The notes: generated from the sequence alone by a model not told the origin. Shown: positions 8,147-16,959, counted from the stretch's first letter. The stretch is DNA of 41,930 bases from a bacterium (GCA_022616075.1 JAKEFK010000197.1:1-41930); one strand, 5' to 3'. Translations and numbers: made by a program.

Positions 8147-9571
8147 TTATTCCCTCACCAATACCCGGTAAGAGCGGCCGCGAAGGTTGTAATCCCCGCG
8201 CTTGATGAAGTCCTCCCCTAATGCAGAAACGACACCCGGCGGTCCAATGATCAGATCACAATTTCCGGAATCTTGAGCGCGTTTGTGGAGGTAGCGTCTG
8301 GCGTAAAGCGTCGCCCCGACAAATATCTCGAGCGCTTGCCAGTAATCTACTCCGAAGAAACAGACATTCGCTTGCTTTTTGTGACCCGCGGCTCGGACGA
8401 ATTGTTCGATTTCTGCGATCGCATTTTCCGGCTGAGAATTATCCGGAGGAATCCAGGTGCTGACATTTAGATTCATAGTCAAAATAAGTGTGGCGACCAG
8501 GATGCTCCTGGCGGAGACCTTCGCCAGCCCGGTCAAAAAGCGCGTTTCCGCAAACAGTATTGACGACCAGACAAATGCATGGGCCAATAGCGGTACCGTG
8601 ACTCGCTGATTCGCGAAAGTCGCTTCCCAGGGATTGAACAGGATGACAAGACTGTAAACGATGCCAATCGAAAGCAGGCTGAAAATGGCGAACTGAGAGC
8701 GGAAAGGATTGATTGGTATGACGTCCTGCCCTCTCATCCTGCGATAAACGGCTCCAATTGCCCATACAATGATTGCGCCGGCGACCAGTATGAGTGCTTT
8801 ACTGGAGACTATCGACACGGCTAAACTCCTGGAACTTTCAACCACATGCGAGATAGCCCGTCCGCCTTCTTTGTTGATTCCAAGCGGCCACTCAACTGGA
8901 AAAGCTGGAAATCGGCCTTCGAAATACCAGTATCCAACTGGAATCGAGCTGAGCCAGAGCAACGGGATTCCCCAAAGAAACATAAATGAAATTCGATATC
9001 CGTTGCTGGAAATAATTCTTTTCCAATTCAATACTGTGATGACAAGCAGGTAGATCCAAAAGCTCTCGCGCGTTAACAGCGCAGCAGCGCCGATCGGAAG
9101 CAGCCATTTGTTCTTTTTGAGTTCGAGCGCACCGCCCCAAAGTAACAGATAGAAGAGCGCCAGATCGATCGATTCCTGACACAGCAGGATACTCAAGTTC
9201 TTTAGATATGACTGGAAGGAGAATGAGAAAACGATCAGCAAAGTAAATAAAAGGCCCGCATTGCATCCGCGATTAAGCCGGTAAGCAAGGAGACAGAGAA
9301 AAAGTAAGGCGACGAAAAAATAAAAACAGGGGATGATTTTAAACGTGTAGTAAGGCAGGTGAAGCAAATAGAAGAGCCATATGTGTAATTGGAGCATAGG
9401 CAGCCAGATACGGTTTTCCAGCCGAACAATCGGCATGCGGGCTGAATGCAATCGGTACCCCGCATCGCCGTCGAAGAAAGGATCGTTTACGGCTGTCGTG
9501 AGATTGACTGCGAACACAATGAATATCAAAAGGAACAAACAGAACAGGCCAATGACCTTTGGACGATCCAT
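8147..9571 (-). CDS. Polytopic membrane protein, GT-C glycosyltransferase-like
   Basis: The product has 474 residues and about ten hydrophobic segments. The first (about 6-27) is followed by a loop holding DGDAGYRLH and a LENRIW segment. That layout, an acidic DxD-like motif in the first periplasmic loop of a protein with many membrane helices, fits GT-C enzymes that use polyprenyl-phosphate sugars (PMT/ArnT-like). The family assignment is structural analogy only; I do not recognise a precise relative. The C-terminal 90 residues look soluble. The ATG at 9571 lacks a strong ribosome binding site. The gene stands alone, with 323 bp of hairpin-rich DNA upstream and the tRNA promoter just downstream. 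Confidence 0.6.
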   Translation of the reverse strand: MDRPKVIGLFCLFLLIFIVFAVNLTTAVNDPFFDGDAGYRLHSARMPIVRLENRIWLPMLQLHIWLFYLLHLPYYTFKIIPCFYFFVALLFLCLLAYRLNRGCNAGLLFTLLIVFSFSFQSYLKNLSILLCQESIDLALFYLLLWGGALELKKNKWLLPIGAAALLTRESFWIYLLVITVLNWKRIISSNGYRISFMFLWGIPLLWLSSIPVGYWYFEGRFPAFPVEWPLGINKEGGRAISHVVESSRSLAVSIVSSKALILVAGAIIVWAIGAVYRRMRGQDVIPINPFRSQFAIFSLLSIGIVYSLVILFNPWEATFANQRVTVPLLAHAFVWSSILFAETRFLTGLAKVSARSILVATLILTMNLNVSTWIPPDNSQPENAIAEIEQFVRAAGHKKQANVCFFGVDYWQALEIFVGATLYARRYLHKRAQDSGNCDLIIGPPGVVSALGEDFIKRGDYNLRGRSYRVLVRE

Positions 9572-9663
9572 CCGGAAGCCAACCTAATGGTAACATCTCA
9601 AACCACAACAAAATAGCCAGGGTTTTACACCATTCGTCCCTCTCAATTTTTATTCTTAGATTG

Positions 9664-9710
9664 TTGAAAGTTGCATATGCAAAGTATTTCATGCAATTTG
9701 CACTTTTCAA
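9664..9710. repeat. Imperfect inverted repeat containing a 12-bp perfect palindrome
   Basis: TTGAAAGTTGCA and its bulged complement TGCACTTTTCAA enclose the perfect palindrome TTGCATATGCAA (9671-9682). It lies 93 bp upstream of the start of the membrane protein gene, so it could be an operator for that gene. It is AT-rich, unlike the GTAG palindromes elsewhere. Confidence 0.4.
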
Positions 9711-9744
9711 TTTGTAATAATCTAAGTTGGTGGTGAAAACAGCG

Positions 9745-9780
9745 ACGCAGTGAGATTGATACGCTATCATCTCACTGCGT
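9745..9780. repeat. Perfect 12-bp stem-loop, terminator-like
   Basis: ACGCAGTGAGAT (9745-9756) and ATCTCACTGCGT (9769-9780) pair perfectly around a 12-nt loop. It sits between two minus-strand genes. Neither side has a full T run, so termination is possible but not shown. Confidence 0.55.
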
Positions 9781-9802
9781 TTGCCTTGATTTTCCAAGCA
9801 AG

Positions 9803-9867
9803 CGCGGGTCGCTAGTCTGCATGGCTTGACACATAACTTATGTCAGCAGCAGAACTAGAGACCCGCG
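9803..9867. repeat. Long branched inverted repeat downstream of the LMF1-like gene
   Basis: CGCGGGTC (9803-9810) pairs with GACCCGCG (9860-9867), then CTAGT with ACTAG, then CTGC with GCAG, leaving an inner region that includes TTGACACATAACTTATGTCA, itself an imperfect palindrome. It begins 28 bp after the stop of the LMF1-like gene. With the two elements above, it makes 9664-9867 almost continuously structured. No open frame of note is present. Confidence 0.55.
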
Positions 9868-9894
9868 TTTTCTATTTTGGCGGATTTGTAGTTG

Positions 9895-11370
9895 TTATTC
9901 GCGTTCTAAGGAGAGCACCGGGCAATATTCTCCCTTGAATTCGCGTCTCCACCATGTTTGATGTCTCTCTTTCATTGCAAAATCTGCGAAGCGATACTCA
10001 TACAAACTCGCGCGCAAATACAGCGGCGGGTTTTCGGGAAATGGATTTTTTGCAAGCAGAGATAATACCGGTTGCGATCCTTCCAGCAATCTGTAACAAA
10101 ACGAAATAAACCATCGGTTGCTTTGATATGTTTCCAGAGCGGCAAACCACATTTGCCAATCGAGCCTGGGCTGATGCGGCTCCACAAATGCCGGACGCCT
10201 TTCAGGATCCCCAGGCTTGTATTTGAATTCATAAGCCTTCCAGTCGGACCGGTCATTGCTTCCTTCCAGAATGATTTCGAACCGTGTTTTTGTCATCACA
10301 GCAAACAGGCCATAGCGGTTCACAAGGAAGAAGGATTGCGTGAATCCGTAAGTTTTAAGGAGTGGTTCCGGCCAGTTGATTCCCATACGAAACGAACCAA
10401 TCAGTGGAATGAAAGAGAGCAGGGCTAGAAAAATGCTCAGCGGGACAACAAACCAGCGGGGCCAGGATCGTTGTTTTGTATTTTCGGATGGAGCCGTTTT
10501 CAACCATCGCGCCGGCCAAAAGCGGTCGTCAACAGCAAGCAAGCACAACGCAATCGTCAGCAGATTGAAAAAACAATAGTTGCCGGTCAGCAGGATCACG
10601 AGTTGAAGCATCGCAATTCCGCAGCTTCCGATCAGACGCCACTTTCGCGGCAGAAACAGAAGAAAGCAAAACCCTAATTCGATCACGAACATCAGGGCGG
10701 TAGTTATCACATCAAACCACCGGGGAAGTTGATGTACATACCAACCGATCCATGTAGGAAGCGGTTGAGTTTCATAATGGTATTGCATTGCAGTCAGATC
10801 CTTCCATGCAGGGTCGCCACTGGTGAGCTTAACGACACCGGAGGAAAACAGTAACCGGAATAGGAGCCACCAAAACAGCCATAAAATCTCTTTTCTATAC
10901 GGTGAATTCTTAGGATCGCGAAAGCGAAACTGCGGAGGGTTAAGAAATATGGCAAGGAAACCGGTTTCGATCAACAAAACATCCCACTGAAACGATAAGA
11001 ACTCGCGACATACGGCAGTTAACGAAAGATACAAGAGCCACAATAGAAAGAGCGCAGGTGTCGACATCCATCCGAAAAACAAACAACAAGAAAAGAGCGC
11101 ACCCGCACCACAAACCAGATGAAGAGATGTATTGGTCGCGTTCAGCCAGAAGACCGAAGGGAGTAACCGGTATCTTTCTACGTCGAAGTTCTGGCGTACC
11201 AATCGCAAGAAATCCTGCACCGGCAGAATGCCCTGATCTCCGATCAGACCGGTGATTTGAGTCCACAAAGAGACAAAGGCGATAAAGTAGATGACCGCCA
11301 GAAGTCGAATAAATAACCAGCGCGCAAAGTTGTACGATGAGGTCTTTACAAACTCATCAGTACCTTCCAT
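9895..11370 (-). CDS. Lipase maturation factor (LMF1) family membrane protein
   Basis: The product has 491 residues from ATG 11370; a longer frame from 11406 is possible but would overlap malQ by 50 bp, against 14 bp. The sequence has the LMF1 layout: WLFIRLLAVIYFIAFVSLW as the first helix, IGDQGILP in the first loop, several further helices, then the family signature KLTSGDPAWKDLTAMQYHYE followed by TQPLPTWIGWYVHQLP. A soluble C-terminal part ends with W/R-rich sequence near WWRREFKGEY. In animals LMF1 is an ER chaperone for lipases; the role of bacterial homologues is not established. The overlap with malQ suggests coupling, though no functional link is evident. Confidence 0.88.
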   Translation of the reverse strand: MEGTDEFVKTSSYNFARWLFIRLLAVIYFIAFVSLWTQITGLIGDQGILPVQDFLRLVRQNFDVERYRLLPSVFWLNATNTSLHLVCGAGALFSCCLFFGWMSTPALFLLWLLYLSLTAVCREFLSFQWDVLLIETGFLAIFLNPPQFRFRDPKNSPYRKEILWLFWWLLFRLLFSSGVVKLTSGDPAWKDLTAMQYHYETQPLPTWIGWYVHQLPRWFDVITTALMFVIELGFCFLLFLPRKWRLIGSCGIAMLQLVILLTGNYCFFNLLTIALCLLAVDDRFWPARWLKTAPSENTKQRSWPRWFVVPLSIFLALLSFIPLIGSFRMGINWPEPLLKTYGFTQSFFLVNRYGLFAVMTKTRFEIILEGSNDRSDWKAYEFKYKPGDPERRPAFVEPHQPRLDWQMWFAALETYQSNRWFISFCYRLLEGSQPVLSLLAKNPFPENPPLYLRASLYEYRFADFAMKERHQTWWRREFKGEYCPVLSLERE

Positions 11371-12859
11371 AGAGTCGCGTTTTGTCCAGCAATTGCCTGA
11401 CGACATCTTCCGTTAGCTGGTGTGTTTGAACACGCCATTCCCAGTTGCCTGAGGATTGAGACGGAAGATTCATCCTTGCTTCTTCGCCCAAACCAAGAAT
11501 ATCTTGAAAAGGCAATATGCAGATACGAGCCACAGAAGACATCGCAAGCCGGTTCAATGAATCAGAAACTGTCTGCGCATTCACTGAGTGGCCGAGATAT
11601 TGCTGCAAACGCTCACGCTCTTCAGCGCCAGCTTCATTTTCGAACCAGCCGCGAATGGTGTTGTTGTCATGAGTGCCGGTGTACACGACGCAATTTCTGA
11701 TGTAGTTGTGAGGAGCATAGGGGTTGGTTGGCAGGTCAGGACCAAACGCAAAAAGCAGGACTTTCATGCCAGGATAGCCAAGCTCCTGCATCACCTCTTT
11801 GACATCCGGAGTTATCAATCCCAAATCCTCCAGAATCAATGGCAATGAAGGAATCTCTTTCTTTACCGTTTCGAAAAAATCCTTCACGGGCACCTGCACC
11901 CATTTTCCCTTTACCGCTGTTTCCTCTTCAGCAGGTATTTCCCAGTACGCAACCAGTCCCCGAAAATGATCCAGACGAAGCAGATCACAGAATTGCAAAT
12001 TCTGCCGAAGTCTCCGGATCCACCATGCATAGCCTGTTCGTTGAAGCTCGTCCCAACGATAAACTGGATTTCCCCATCTTTGTCCGGTTTCGCTGAAATA
12101 ATCCGGAGGCGCGCCAGCAACGTATAAAGGTTTTTTGTTTTCATCCAGTTTGAAGAGCTCCGGATGAGACCATGCGTCCGCAGAATCCAAACTTGGATAG
12201 ATCGGAATATCACCAATGATTTTGATTTTCTTTTTGTTCGCGTACTCACGTAAAGATTGCCATTGCTTGAAGAAAACATACTGAATGAATTTCGAGCGCA
12301 AGGTTCGCTTCTCCAGCTTGTTCCGCAGAACGCTCAGCTCAGCCGATTCCCGATCACGAACTGGCTCCGGCCATTCGTACCAGGCAATCTCTTTGTAGTG
12401 ATCCTTTAATGCAGCAAACAGACTAAAATCCTCCAACCAGTCCGCATTCTTGCGGCAGAAATCTGAAAAATCGCGATCCTTTCTCAATCGTTCTTCTGCA
12501 TGATGGAAGGCGCGACGCAAGATCTTCCCTTTCCAATCCACAACCGCTGCGTAATTCACTCGCTCCTGCGGAAAAGTGGGAGCACTTTCTAAATCCGTTT
12601 TAGAAAGCAAATCCAACTGGTAAAGCGATTCGACACTGATAAAGAGCGCATTACCGGCAAAAACGGAATAGCTTGTGTATGGGGAATTCCCCAAATAAGT
12701 TCCTGTCGGATTCAAAGGCAAGATTTGCCAGTACTGTTGACCGGATTGGGCGAGAAAATCAACAAATCTGTAAGCCTGTGAACCTAAATCCCCTATACCA
12801 TGAGCGGAAGGAAGTGAGGAAAGATGCAGTAGTACCCCGTTACCACGATCTTGCAACAT
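11357..12859 (-). CDS. malQ: 4-alpha-glucanotransferase (amylomaltase, GH77)
   Basis: The product has 500 residues, the normal length for a compact bacterial amylomaltase. It transfers maltooligosaccharide units between alpha-1,4-glucans in glycogen/maltodextrin metabolism, in the cytoplasm. The GH77 landmarks are present: GVLLHLSSLPS at the N-terminus, LRLDHFRG with the nucleophile Asp at 297, LILEDLG with the acid/base Glu at 344, and TGTHDNNT with the third carboxylate Asp at 398. This spacing is close to that of the characterised Thermus enzyme. The start ATG has AGAGG close upstream. It lies 21 bp after the EamA gene stop and overlaps the LMF1-like gene, so 13810 to 9895 could be one transcript. 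Confidence 0.95.
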   Translation of the reverse strand: MLQDRGNGVLLHLSSLPSAHGIGDLGSQAYRFVDFLAQSGQQYWQILPLNPTGTYLGNSPYTSYSVFAGNALFISVESLYQLDLLSKTDLESAPTFPQERVNYAAVVDWKGKILRRAFHHAEERLRKDRDFSDFCRKNADWLEDFSLFAALKDHYKEIAWYEWPEPVRDRESAELSVLRNKLEKRTLRSKFIQYVFFKQWQSLREYANKKKIKIIGDIPIYPSLDSADAWSHPELFKLDENKKPLYVAGAPPDYFSETGQRWGNPVYRWDELQRTGYAWWIRRLRQNLQFCDLLRLDHFRGLVAYWEIPAEEETAVKGKWVQVPVKDFFETVKKEIPSLPLILEDLGLITPDVKEVMQELGYPGMKVLLFAFGPDLPTNPYAPHNYIRNCVVYTGTHDNNTIRGWFENEAGAEERERLQQYLGHSVNAQTVSDSLNRLAMSSVARICILPFQDILGLGEEARMNLPSQSSGNWEWRVQTHQLTEDVVRQLLDKTRLYGRY

Positions 12860-12880
12860 GGCCTCTATTTTACTCTACGA

Positions 12881-13810
12881 TTACTTCGTTGAAACGATTC
12901 CCGGATTCAGTTCCGGTTCCAGAACGCTGCCTTTTGCAAAGCGGTTCAACATCAATCCGGTGAATATGATGAGCGCGCCGGCCCATTGAAGCAAAGTCAA
13001 GCGTTCGCCCAGGAAAATCATAGCGATCATCAATCCCGCAACAGGAGTTAGATTGGAAAACACAGATGTGCGGGTACTGCCGATTTTCTGCACACCGTAA
13101 TACCAGGCGGAATAACCGAAAACAAGAGCTAGAAAAGCGGAATAAAAGACGGCCACCCAGCCATAAAGTCCAATTTGACCCCAATCTTGATGTTCGAAAT
13201 AAGGAAGGGACAATGGAACGATCAAAAGAGTGCCAAACAAAACTGTGTATAGCACATAATGACGGGATGAATACGCGCTCACCAGCTTTTTGGAAAAAGC
13301 AGTGTAAAGAGACCAGCTTAAAGACGCCAGGACGACGAAAAGATCACCAAGATTCGCGGAGAAATTGCCGGCGCGAAAATCGCGAGATCCGACAACAATA
13401 AAAACAATCCCGCTAAAGGAAAGAAAGATTCCCAGCCACAGGCGCCCTTTCACTTGTTCTATTTTCAGCCATTTGCTTAAAGCCGCAGTAAAGATCGGCG
13501 TAGTGCCAAGCATGATGGATACGTTCGAGACGTAACTCAACTTTACTCCATAGATGAAAAGGAACTGGTAACAGGTATTGCCCAGAATCCCCAGTATCAT
13601 CAATCTCCAGATTGCCTTTCGCCCAGGAGGATTTCTCAGAACGTCCCGGTACAGGAATAACATCGTGAGCGTGGCAATGCTGAATCGCAAACAGTTGAAC
13701 ACAACAGGATGAAAACTTCTCAAAGCAACTTTGATGACACTGATGTTGGCCCCCCAGAAAAGCACCATACAAAAGAGAATGACATCGACTTTGCTAATAC
13801 GAATTTTCAT
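12881..13810 (-). CDS. EamA-family (drug/metabolite superfamily) exporter
   Basis: The product has 309 residues and ten predicted helices formed by two EamA repeats (about 10-140 and 155-290). Repeat features include FWGANISVIKVAL in the first helix region, PVVFNCLRFSIA, and PVAGLMIAMIFLGERLT in the second half, the usual proline/glutamate helix pair of these transporters. Members export amino acids, purines or other metabolites across the inner membrane; substrate cannot be predicted. The ATG lacks a clear ribosome binding site; the upstream 13824-13855 stretch is a tandem repeat. Confidence 0.88.
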   Translation of the reverse strand: MKIRISKVDVILFCMVLFWGANISVIKVALRSFHPVVFNCLRFSIATLTMLFLYRDVLRNPPGRKAIWRLMILGILGNTCYQFLFIYGVKLSYVSNVSIMLGTTPIFTAALSKWLKIEQVKGRLWLGIFLSFSGIVFIVVGSRDFRAGNFSANLGDLFVVLASLSWSLYTAFSKKLVSAYSSRHYVLYTVLFGTLLIVPLSLPYFEHQDWGQIGLYGWVAVFYSAFLALVFGYSAWYYGVQKIGSTRTSVFSNLTPVAGLMIAMIFLGERLTLLQWAGALIIFTGLMLNRFAKGSVLEPELNPGIVSTK

Positions 13811-13823
13811 TTAATATTTTTTT

Positions 13824-13855
13824 CTTTGCGTCTTTGCGTCTTTGCGTCTTTGCGT
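13824..13855. repeat. Four perfect copies of an 8-bp tandem repeat
   Basis: CTTTGCGT occurs four times in tandem without a mismatch, ending on the first base of the dut stop codon. It occupies most of the 44-bp gap between dut and the EamA gene. Copy number could vary by slippage and alter spacing before the EamA start. Confidence 0.9.
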
Positions 13856-14295
13856 TAATTCTTCCGGCCGGTGGAGCCAAAACCACCTTGCTGGCGTGAT
13901 GTATCAGAGAGTTCCGTTTCCTCACGGAACGCTACCTGAGTAACCGGCATGATCACCAGTTGGGCAATCCGGTCATGATGGTGGATCGTTTTGGGTTCGG
14001 CTGTGAAATTAGCAAGGATGACCTTCACTTCGCCGCGATAGTCCGCATCAATCGTGCCCGGACCATTGAGAACGAATAATCCTTCTTTTAAAGTCAGTCC
14101 GCTTCGGGCACGAACTTCGCCTTGATAGCCTCCCGGAATCTCCAGCGCAAAACCTGTTGGAATCAGACCGATCCCGAATGGCGGTATGGTGATTTCTTCA
14201 GATAGACATGCATATAGATCTGCTCCGGCGGCTTCTTTGGACTTGTATTCCGGCAAACGCGCGTACGGATGAAGACGTTTGATTTTGATTTCCAT
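13855..14295 (-). CDS. dut: Deoxyuridine 5'-triphosphate nucleotidohydrolase (dUTPase)
   Basis: The product has 146 residues, normal for a trimeric dUTPase. All five family motifs are present in order: AGADLYA, RARSGLTLKEG, GTIDADYRGEVKV, RIAQLVIMPV and the C-terminal RQQGGFGSTGR arm that closes over the active site. It hydrolyses dUTP to dUMP and pyrophosphate, keeping uracil out of DNA and feeding thymidylate synthesis. The ATG at 14295 is preferred over a TTG one codon earlier because it overlaps the stop of the upstream small membrane protein gene (TGATG), indicating coupled translation. Confidence 0.95.
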   Translation of the reverse strand: MEIKIKRLHPYARLPEYKSKEAAGADLYACLSEEITIPPFGIGLIPTGFALEIPGGYQGEVRARSGLTLKEGLFVLNGPGTIDADYRGEVKVILANFTAEPKTIHHHDRIAQLVIMPVTQVAFREETELSDTSRQQGGFGSTGRKN

Positions 14296-14561
14296 CAACC
14301 GCGCCGCATTGCCTGAAACAACACAAGAATGGAACCAGCCCCACCTACTATAAAAAAGGTAAGGCCGAGGTAGGTTCCGATCACATAAATCTGAGTCTTC
14401 GGTTTTACCGCGGGTTCCTGCTGTTGTCTGAATCGTGGTACGCGAGGCGATCTTCTGGGATTTGAGACAGCGCTAAGATCATTCAACACTTTCATAGAGC
14501 AGAGAAAAATGAGAACGATCCCGATCAGCATCAGCACAGCCAGGATGTACAGTATTTTCAC
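14295..14561 (-). CDS. Small two-helix membrane protein, unknown function
   Basis: The product has 88 residues and starts with GTG. One hydrophobic helix spans about 3-23 and another about 57-84; between them is a basic, proline/arginine-rich loop (PRRSPRVPRFRQ). I recognise no family. The gene is directly upstream of dut and overlaps it by TGATG, so it is probably expressed with it. The coding region is open for its full length and its overlap with dut argues that it is real. Confidence 0.6.
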   Translation of the reverse strand: MKILYILAVLMLIGIVLIFLCSMKVLNDLSAVSNPRRSPRVPRFRQQQEPAVKPKTQIYVIGTYLGLTFFIVGGAGSILVLFQAMRRG

Positions 14562-14641
14562 TTGATTTGTCTCAACCTCGCATCAACTTGATAAGTGCCA
14601 CAGTTTTGAGCAATGATTGCCGAGTCTTGTTGCATGTCTCA

Positions 14642-15064
14642 TTACTCATCACTTTGGCACTTCATTAAGCGGTTTCGGACGTCAGCAATAATTTGCGCAT
14701 GATCAAAAGCCAATTCGGGAAGTTGATTCAAATCAAACCATTTCCAGTCAGCGGCATCATCGGCAGCAGTTGCATCCGGTTTCTGTTGCAGCAAAGACCA
14801 GTGGACGATGGAAACGATACGACCGCGAGGATCCGGGCCAGGGTCTCCATAAGCGGCAAACTGTGTTAACGAGATGTTCTCTACTCCGGTTTCTTCTTGT
14901 AATTCCCTTTTCGCGCCATCCAATACTTTCTCCCCTTCCTCTACAAATCCTCCCGGCAATCCCCACTTTCCCTGAAATGGATCGTGTTTACGCTGGACCA
15001 GCAAAACTTCATTCCCCACGATTAAGATTGAGTCGGCGGTTAAATAGCAAGGTGGATGGTTCAT
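14642..15064 (-). CDS. Nudix hydrolase
   Basis: The product has 140 residues from ATG 15064; a TTG two codons upstream is the alternative. The Nudix box is complete: GGFVEEGEKVLDGAKRELQEETG at about 38-60, with the REL.EE metal-binding glutamates. The flanking KWGLPGG and the loop GDPGPDPRGR resemble ADP-ribose pyrophosphatase-type Nudix proteins more than MutT, but substrate cannot be fixed from sequence. It lies 41 bp downstream of the phosphatase/ADP-ribosylglycohydrolase fusion on the same strand, which supports a role in processing ADP-ribose or a related nucleotide. Confidence 0.85.
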   Translation of the reverse strand: MNHPPCYLTADSILIVGNEVLLVQRKHDPFQGKWGLPGGFVEEGEKVLDGAKRELQEETGVENISLTQFAAYGDPGPDPRGRIVSIVHWSLLQQKPDATAADDAADWKWFDLNQLPELAFDHAQIIADVRNRLMKCQSDE

Positions 15065-15076
15065 TCCCAAAATTAT

Positions 15077-15098
15077 AGCGAATGAATTCGCTACTACA
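15077..15098 (-). repeat. GTAG-headed REP-like palindrome
   Basis: On the minus strand the element reads GTAG followed by TAGCGAA-TTCA-TTCGCTA, a 7-bp hairpin. A second GTAG (GTAGCGAAG) just upstream at 15106-15109 contains the TAG stop of the fusion gene. A related element occurs at 39168-39184. Confidence 0.65.
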
Positions 15099-15105
15099 AA
15101 CTTCG

Positions 15106-16959
15106 CTACGCAAGCAACAACAACTCAGCCAGGTTTGTCAAATCCACGGGCCACAGGGCCCAGGGACGCGGCTGCACAGCGCCCGCGGCGAGATCGGGCC
15201 GGCAGCTCAGCACGAGGTTTCGCCACGAAGACGGAATCGCCTCCCTCCCATGAACAGCGCCCAGTAACGCTCCCGCTATTGCCGCATTCGTATCGGTATC
15301 GCCTCCCTGCATGACAGTATCCACGATCCCGTCTTCGAAACTATTAGAATGAACCAATTGATAAAAAGCGTTCTGAAATGCCGTCACAACCCAGCCTTGA
15401 TGGACGATTGTCTCGGGCCTGTATCTGGCTGCAGCCGACAAAGCCTGAAGAACGGCTGGTTCCAGCGGCTTCTCATAAGCATACCTTTTGACCGCTTCGT
15501 AAACTTGTTTGCCGCTTTGACCGGAGAAAATGGCATGAGCGATGGCAATGCAATACAAGCCGCAGCATTGCTGGCACACAATATGAGGGTGTGTCAAAGA
15601 ACTTTCCCTCTGCGCCAAAGCGAATAATTCATCCGGTGGTTTCCGGTAACCGTAAATTCCCAGCGGGCTGATGCGCATGAGCGATCCATTTGCCTGGCTT
15701 TCTCCAGAAGCATTGGCTTTCATCGCTTCCGCTGCGCGATTACTACGGACATTCTCTTCCATTACAGGTCGCAGCGCCTGCAACATGGTGGCTCCGACAT
15801 CAAAGGGATCGCTGCGATGAAACCAATAGTAATATGCAGCGGCAACTTTTTCACTGTCGTACCCTTCTTCTTTAACAATACTTCTTGCGAGTAACAGTGC
15901 GAGTTCAGAATCATCCGTCGGTTGCCCCGCCATTAATTGAAACGGGCCGCCATCCTGCATTTGCCTTAATCCATCCGGGTAGCGGTTACGGATCGTGGCA
16001 GCATCCTGGAATTCAACCTGGCTCCCCAGTGCGTCTCCTGAAACTTGTCCGATCAAACAACCCTGAGCGCGTGAAAGAAGCTCCGGATCTGCAATCGCTT
16101 TGCCTGGCGCTAAACGCGCAAACAAAAAAGGAGAGTCATACGTAGAGGGCATTTTAGCCGAATGACGTACCTGGACGGGATGCCAGTTCCTTTTCCATAG
16201 ATCCCCAACAAGTGCAGCAGGTCCTCCAAAACAAATCTTCACTTTGCTGGCGCCATCCGCTGCATAGGTGACTTCTTGGCCGTTTTCATTCGTAAAAATT
16301 CCGCCTGCTGCGCGAAGCAAAGCATGTCCGGCCGCGTAATCCCAGTCACCCGGACTGTGCCAGGAAACCGCTGCATGCCCGTCTCCTACGGCGGCCAGCG
16401 CCAGGCGATAGGCGATGCTGGGAAAAGCGCGATAACGATAAGGGTGAATACATTCGAGCAACGTTTCCATGAGATTTTCGCGATGCGTTGAAACGAGCAG
16501 TACCACATGACCGGGGCTGGAAAGATCCCATGCCGGTTTTACGGATTTTCCGTTTCGCATCAGGTCGAAATCTTCAGCCCAACAAATCAAGTCTCCGTTG
16601 TCGTCGGGGGCCGTGTATGCGTAGACAACGCCCAGTACGGGTACGCCTTTCTTCACAAGACCAATCGAAACAGCGCTTCCACGAGCTCCGCGCAGGTAGG
16701 ACGAAGTTCCATCATTCGGATCCACCAGCCAGACATGATCGTCCGCCGTCTCGATAGAACCTGTTTCTTCACCGCGGTACCTGTATTGCGGAAAACTTTC
16801 AGTAAGACGTTTCCGGATCAACCATTCCGCTTCATCGTCCGCTTCGGCGTGCGCGCGCTGGCCGCGCGGTCCACCGGGCCGGTGAAATTCCCTGCGCAAC
16901 AATTCCCCTGCTTCCAGAGCCGCATCAGTTGCAAGATCTAATTCCTTCTTGTAACGCAA
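15106..16959 (-). CDS. Inositol monophosphatase-like/ADP-ribosylglycohydrolase fusion
   Basis: The product has 617 residues. The start is TTG at 16959, supported by AGGAG 6 nt upstream. The first half (about 1-260) is an inositol monophosphatase/CysQ-type phosphatase: GEETG (63-67), VDPNDGTSS (79-87, in place of the usual DPLDGT or DPIDGT) and WDYAAG (206-211) provide the metal-binding carboxylates. The second half (about 290-610) is an ADP-ribosylglycohydrolase: GCLIGQVSGDALGS (300-313), TDDS (348-351) and QGGDTDTNAAIAGALLG (551-567), the carboxylates expected to bind two magnesium ions. The fusion suggests sequential or paired action on a phosphorylated ADP-ribose-type substrate or on ADP-ribosylated molecules. 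The Nudix gene follows 41 bp downstream and the hem cluster lies upstream, separated by a palindromic repeat. Confidence 0.88.
   Translation of the reverse strand: MRYKKELDLATDAALEAGELLRREFHRPGGPRGQRAHAEADDEAEWLIRKRLTESFPQYRYRGEETGSIETADDHVWLVDPNDGTSSYLRGARGSAVSIGLVKKGVPVLGVVYAYTAPDDNGDLICWAEDFDLMRNGKSVKPAWDLSSPGHVVLLVSTHRENLMETLLECIHPYRYRAFPSIAYRLALAAVGDGHAAVSWHSPGDWDYAAGHALLRAAGGIFTNENGQEVTYAADGASKVKICFGGPAALVGDLWKRNWHPVQVRHSAKMPSTYDSPFLFARLAPGKAIADPELLSRAQGCLIGQVSGDALGSQVEFQDAATIRNRYPDGLRQMQDGGPFQLMAGQPTDDSELALLLARSIVKEEGYDSEKVAAAYYYWFHRSDPFDVGATMLQALRPVMEENVRSNRAAEAMKANASGESQANGSLMRISPLGIYGYRKPPDELFALAQRESSLTHPHIVCQQCCGLYCIAIAHAIFSGQSGKQVYEAVKRYAYEKPLEPAVLQALSAAARYRPETIVHQGWVVTAFQNAFYQLVHSNSFEDGIVDTVMQGGDTDTNAAIAGALLGAVHGREAIPSSWRNLVLSCRPDLAAGAVQPRPWALWPVDLTNLAELLLLA

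Noticed and set aside
9339-9797. A 152-codon minus-strand frame at the start of the membrane protein gene
   Set aside because: It overlaps the 474-residue gene in another frame and crosses the hairpin region; it has no ribosome binding site or recognisable motif.
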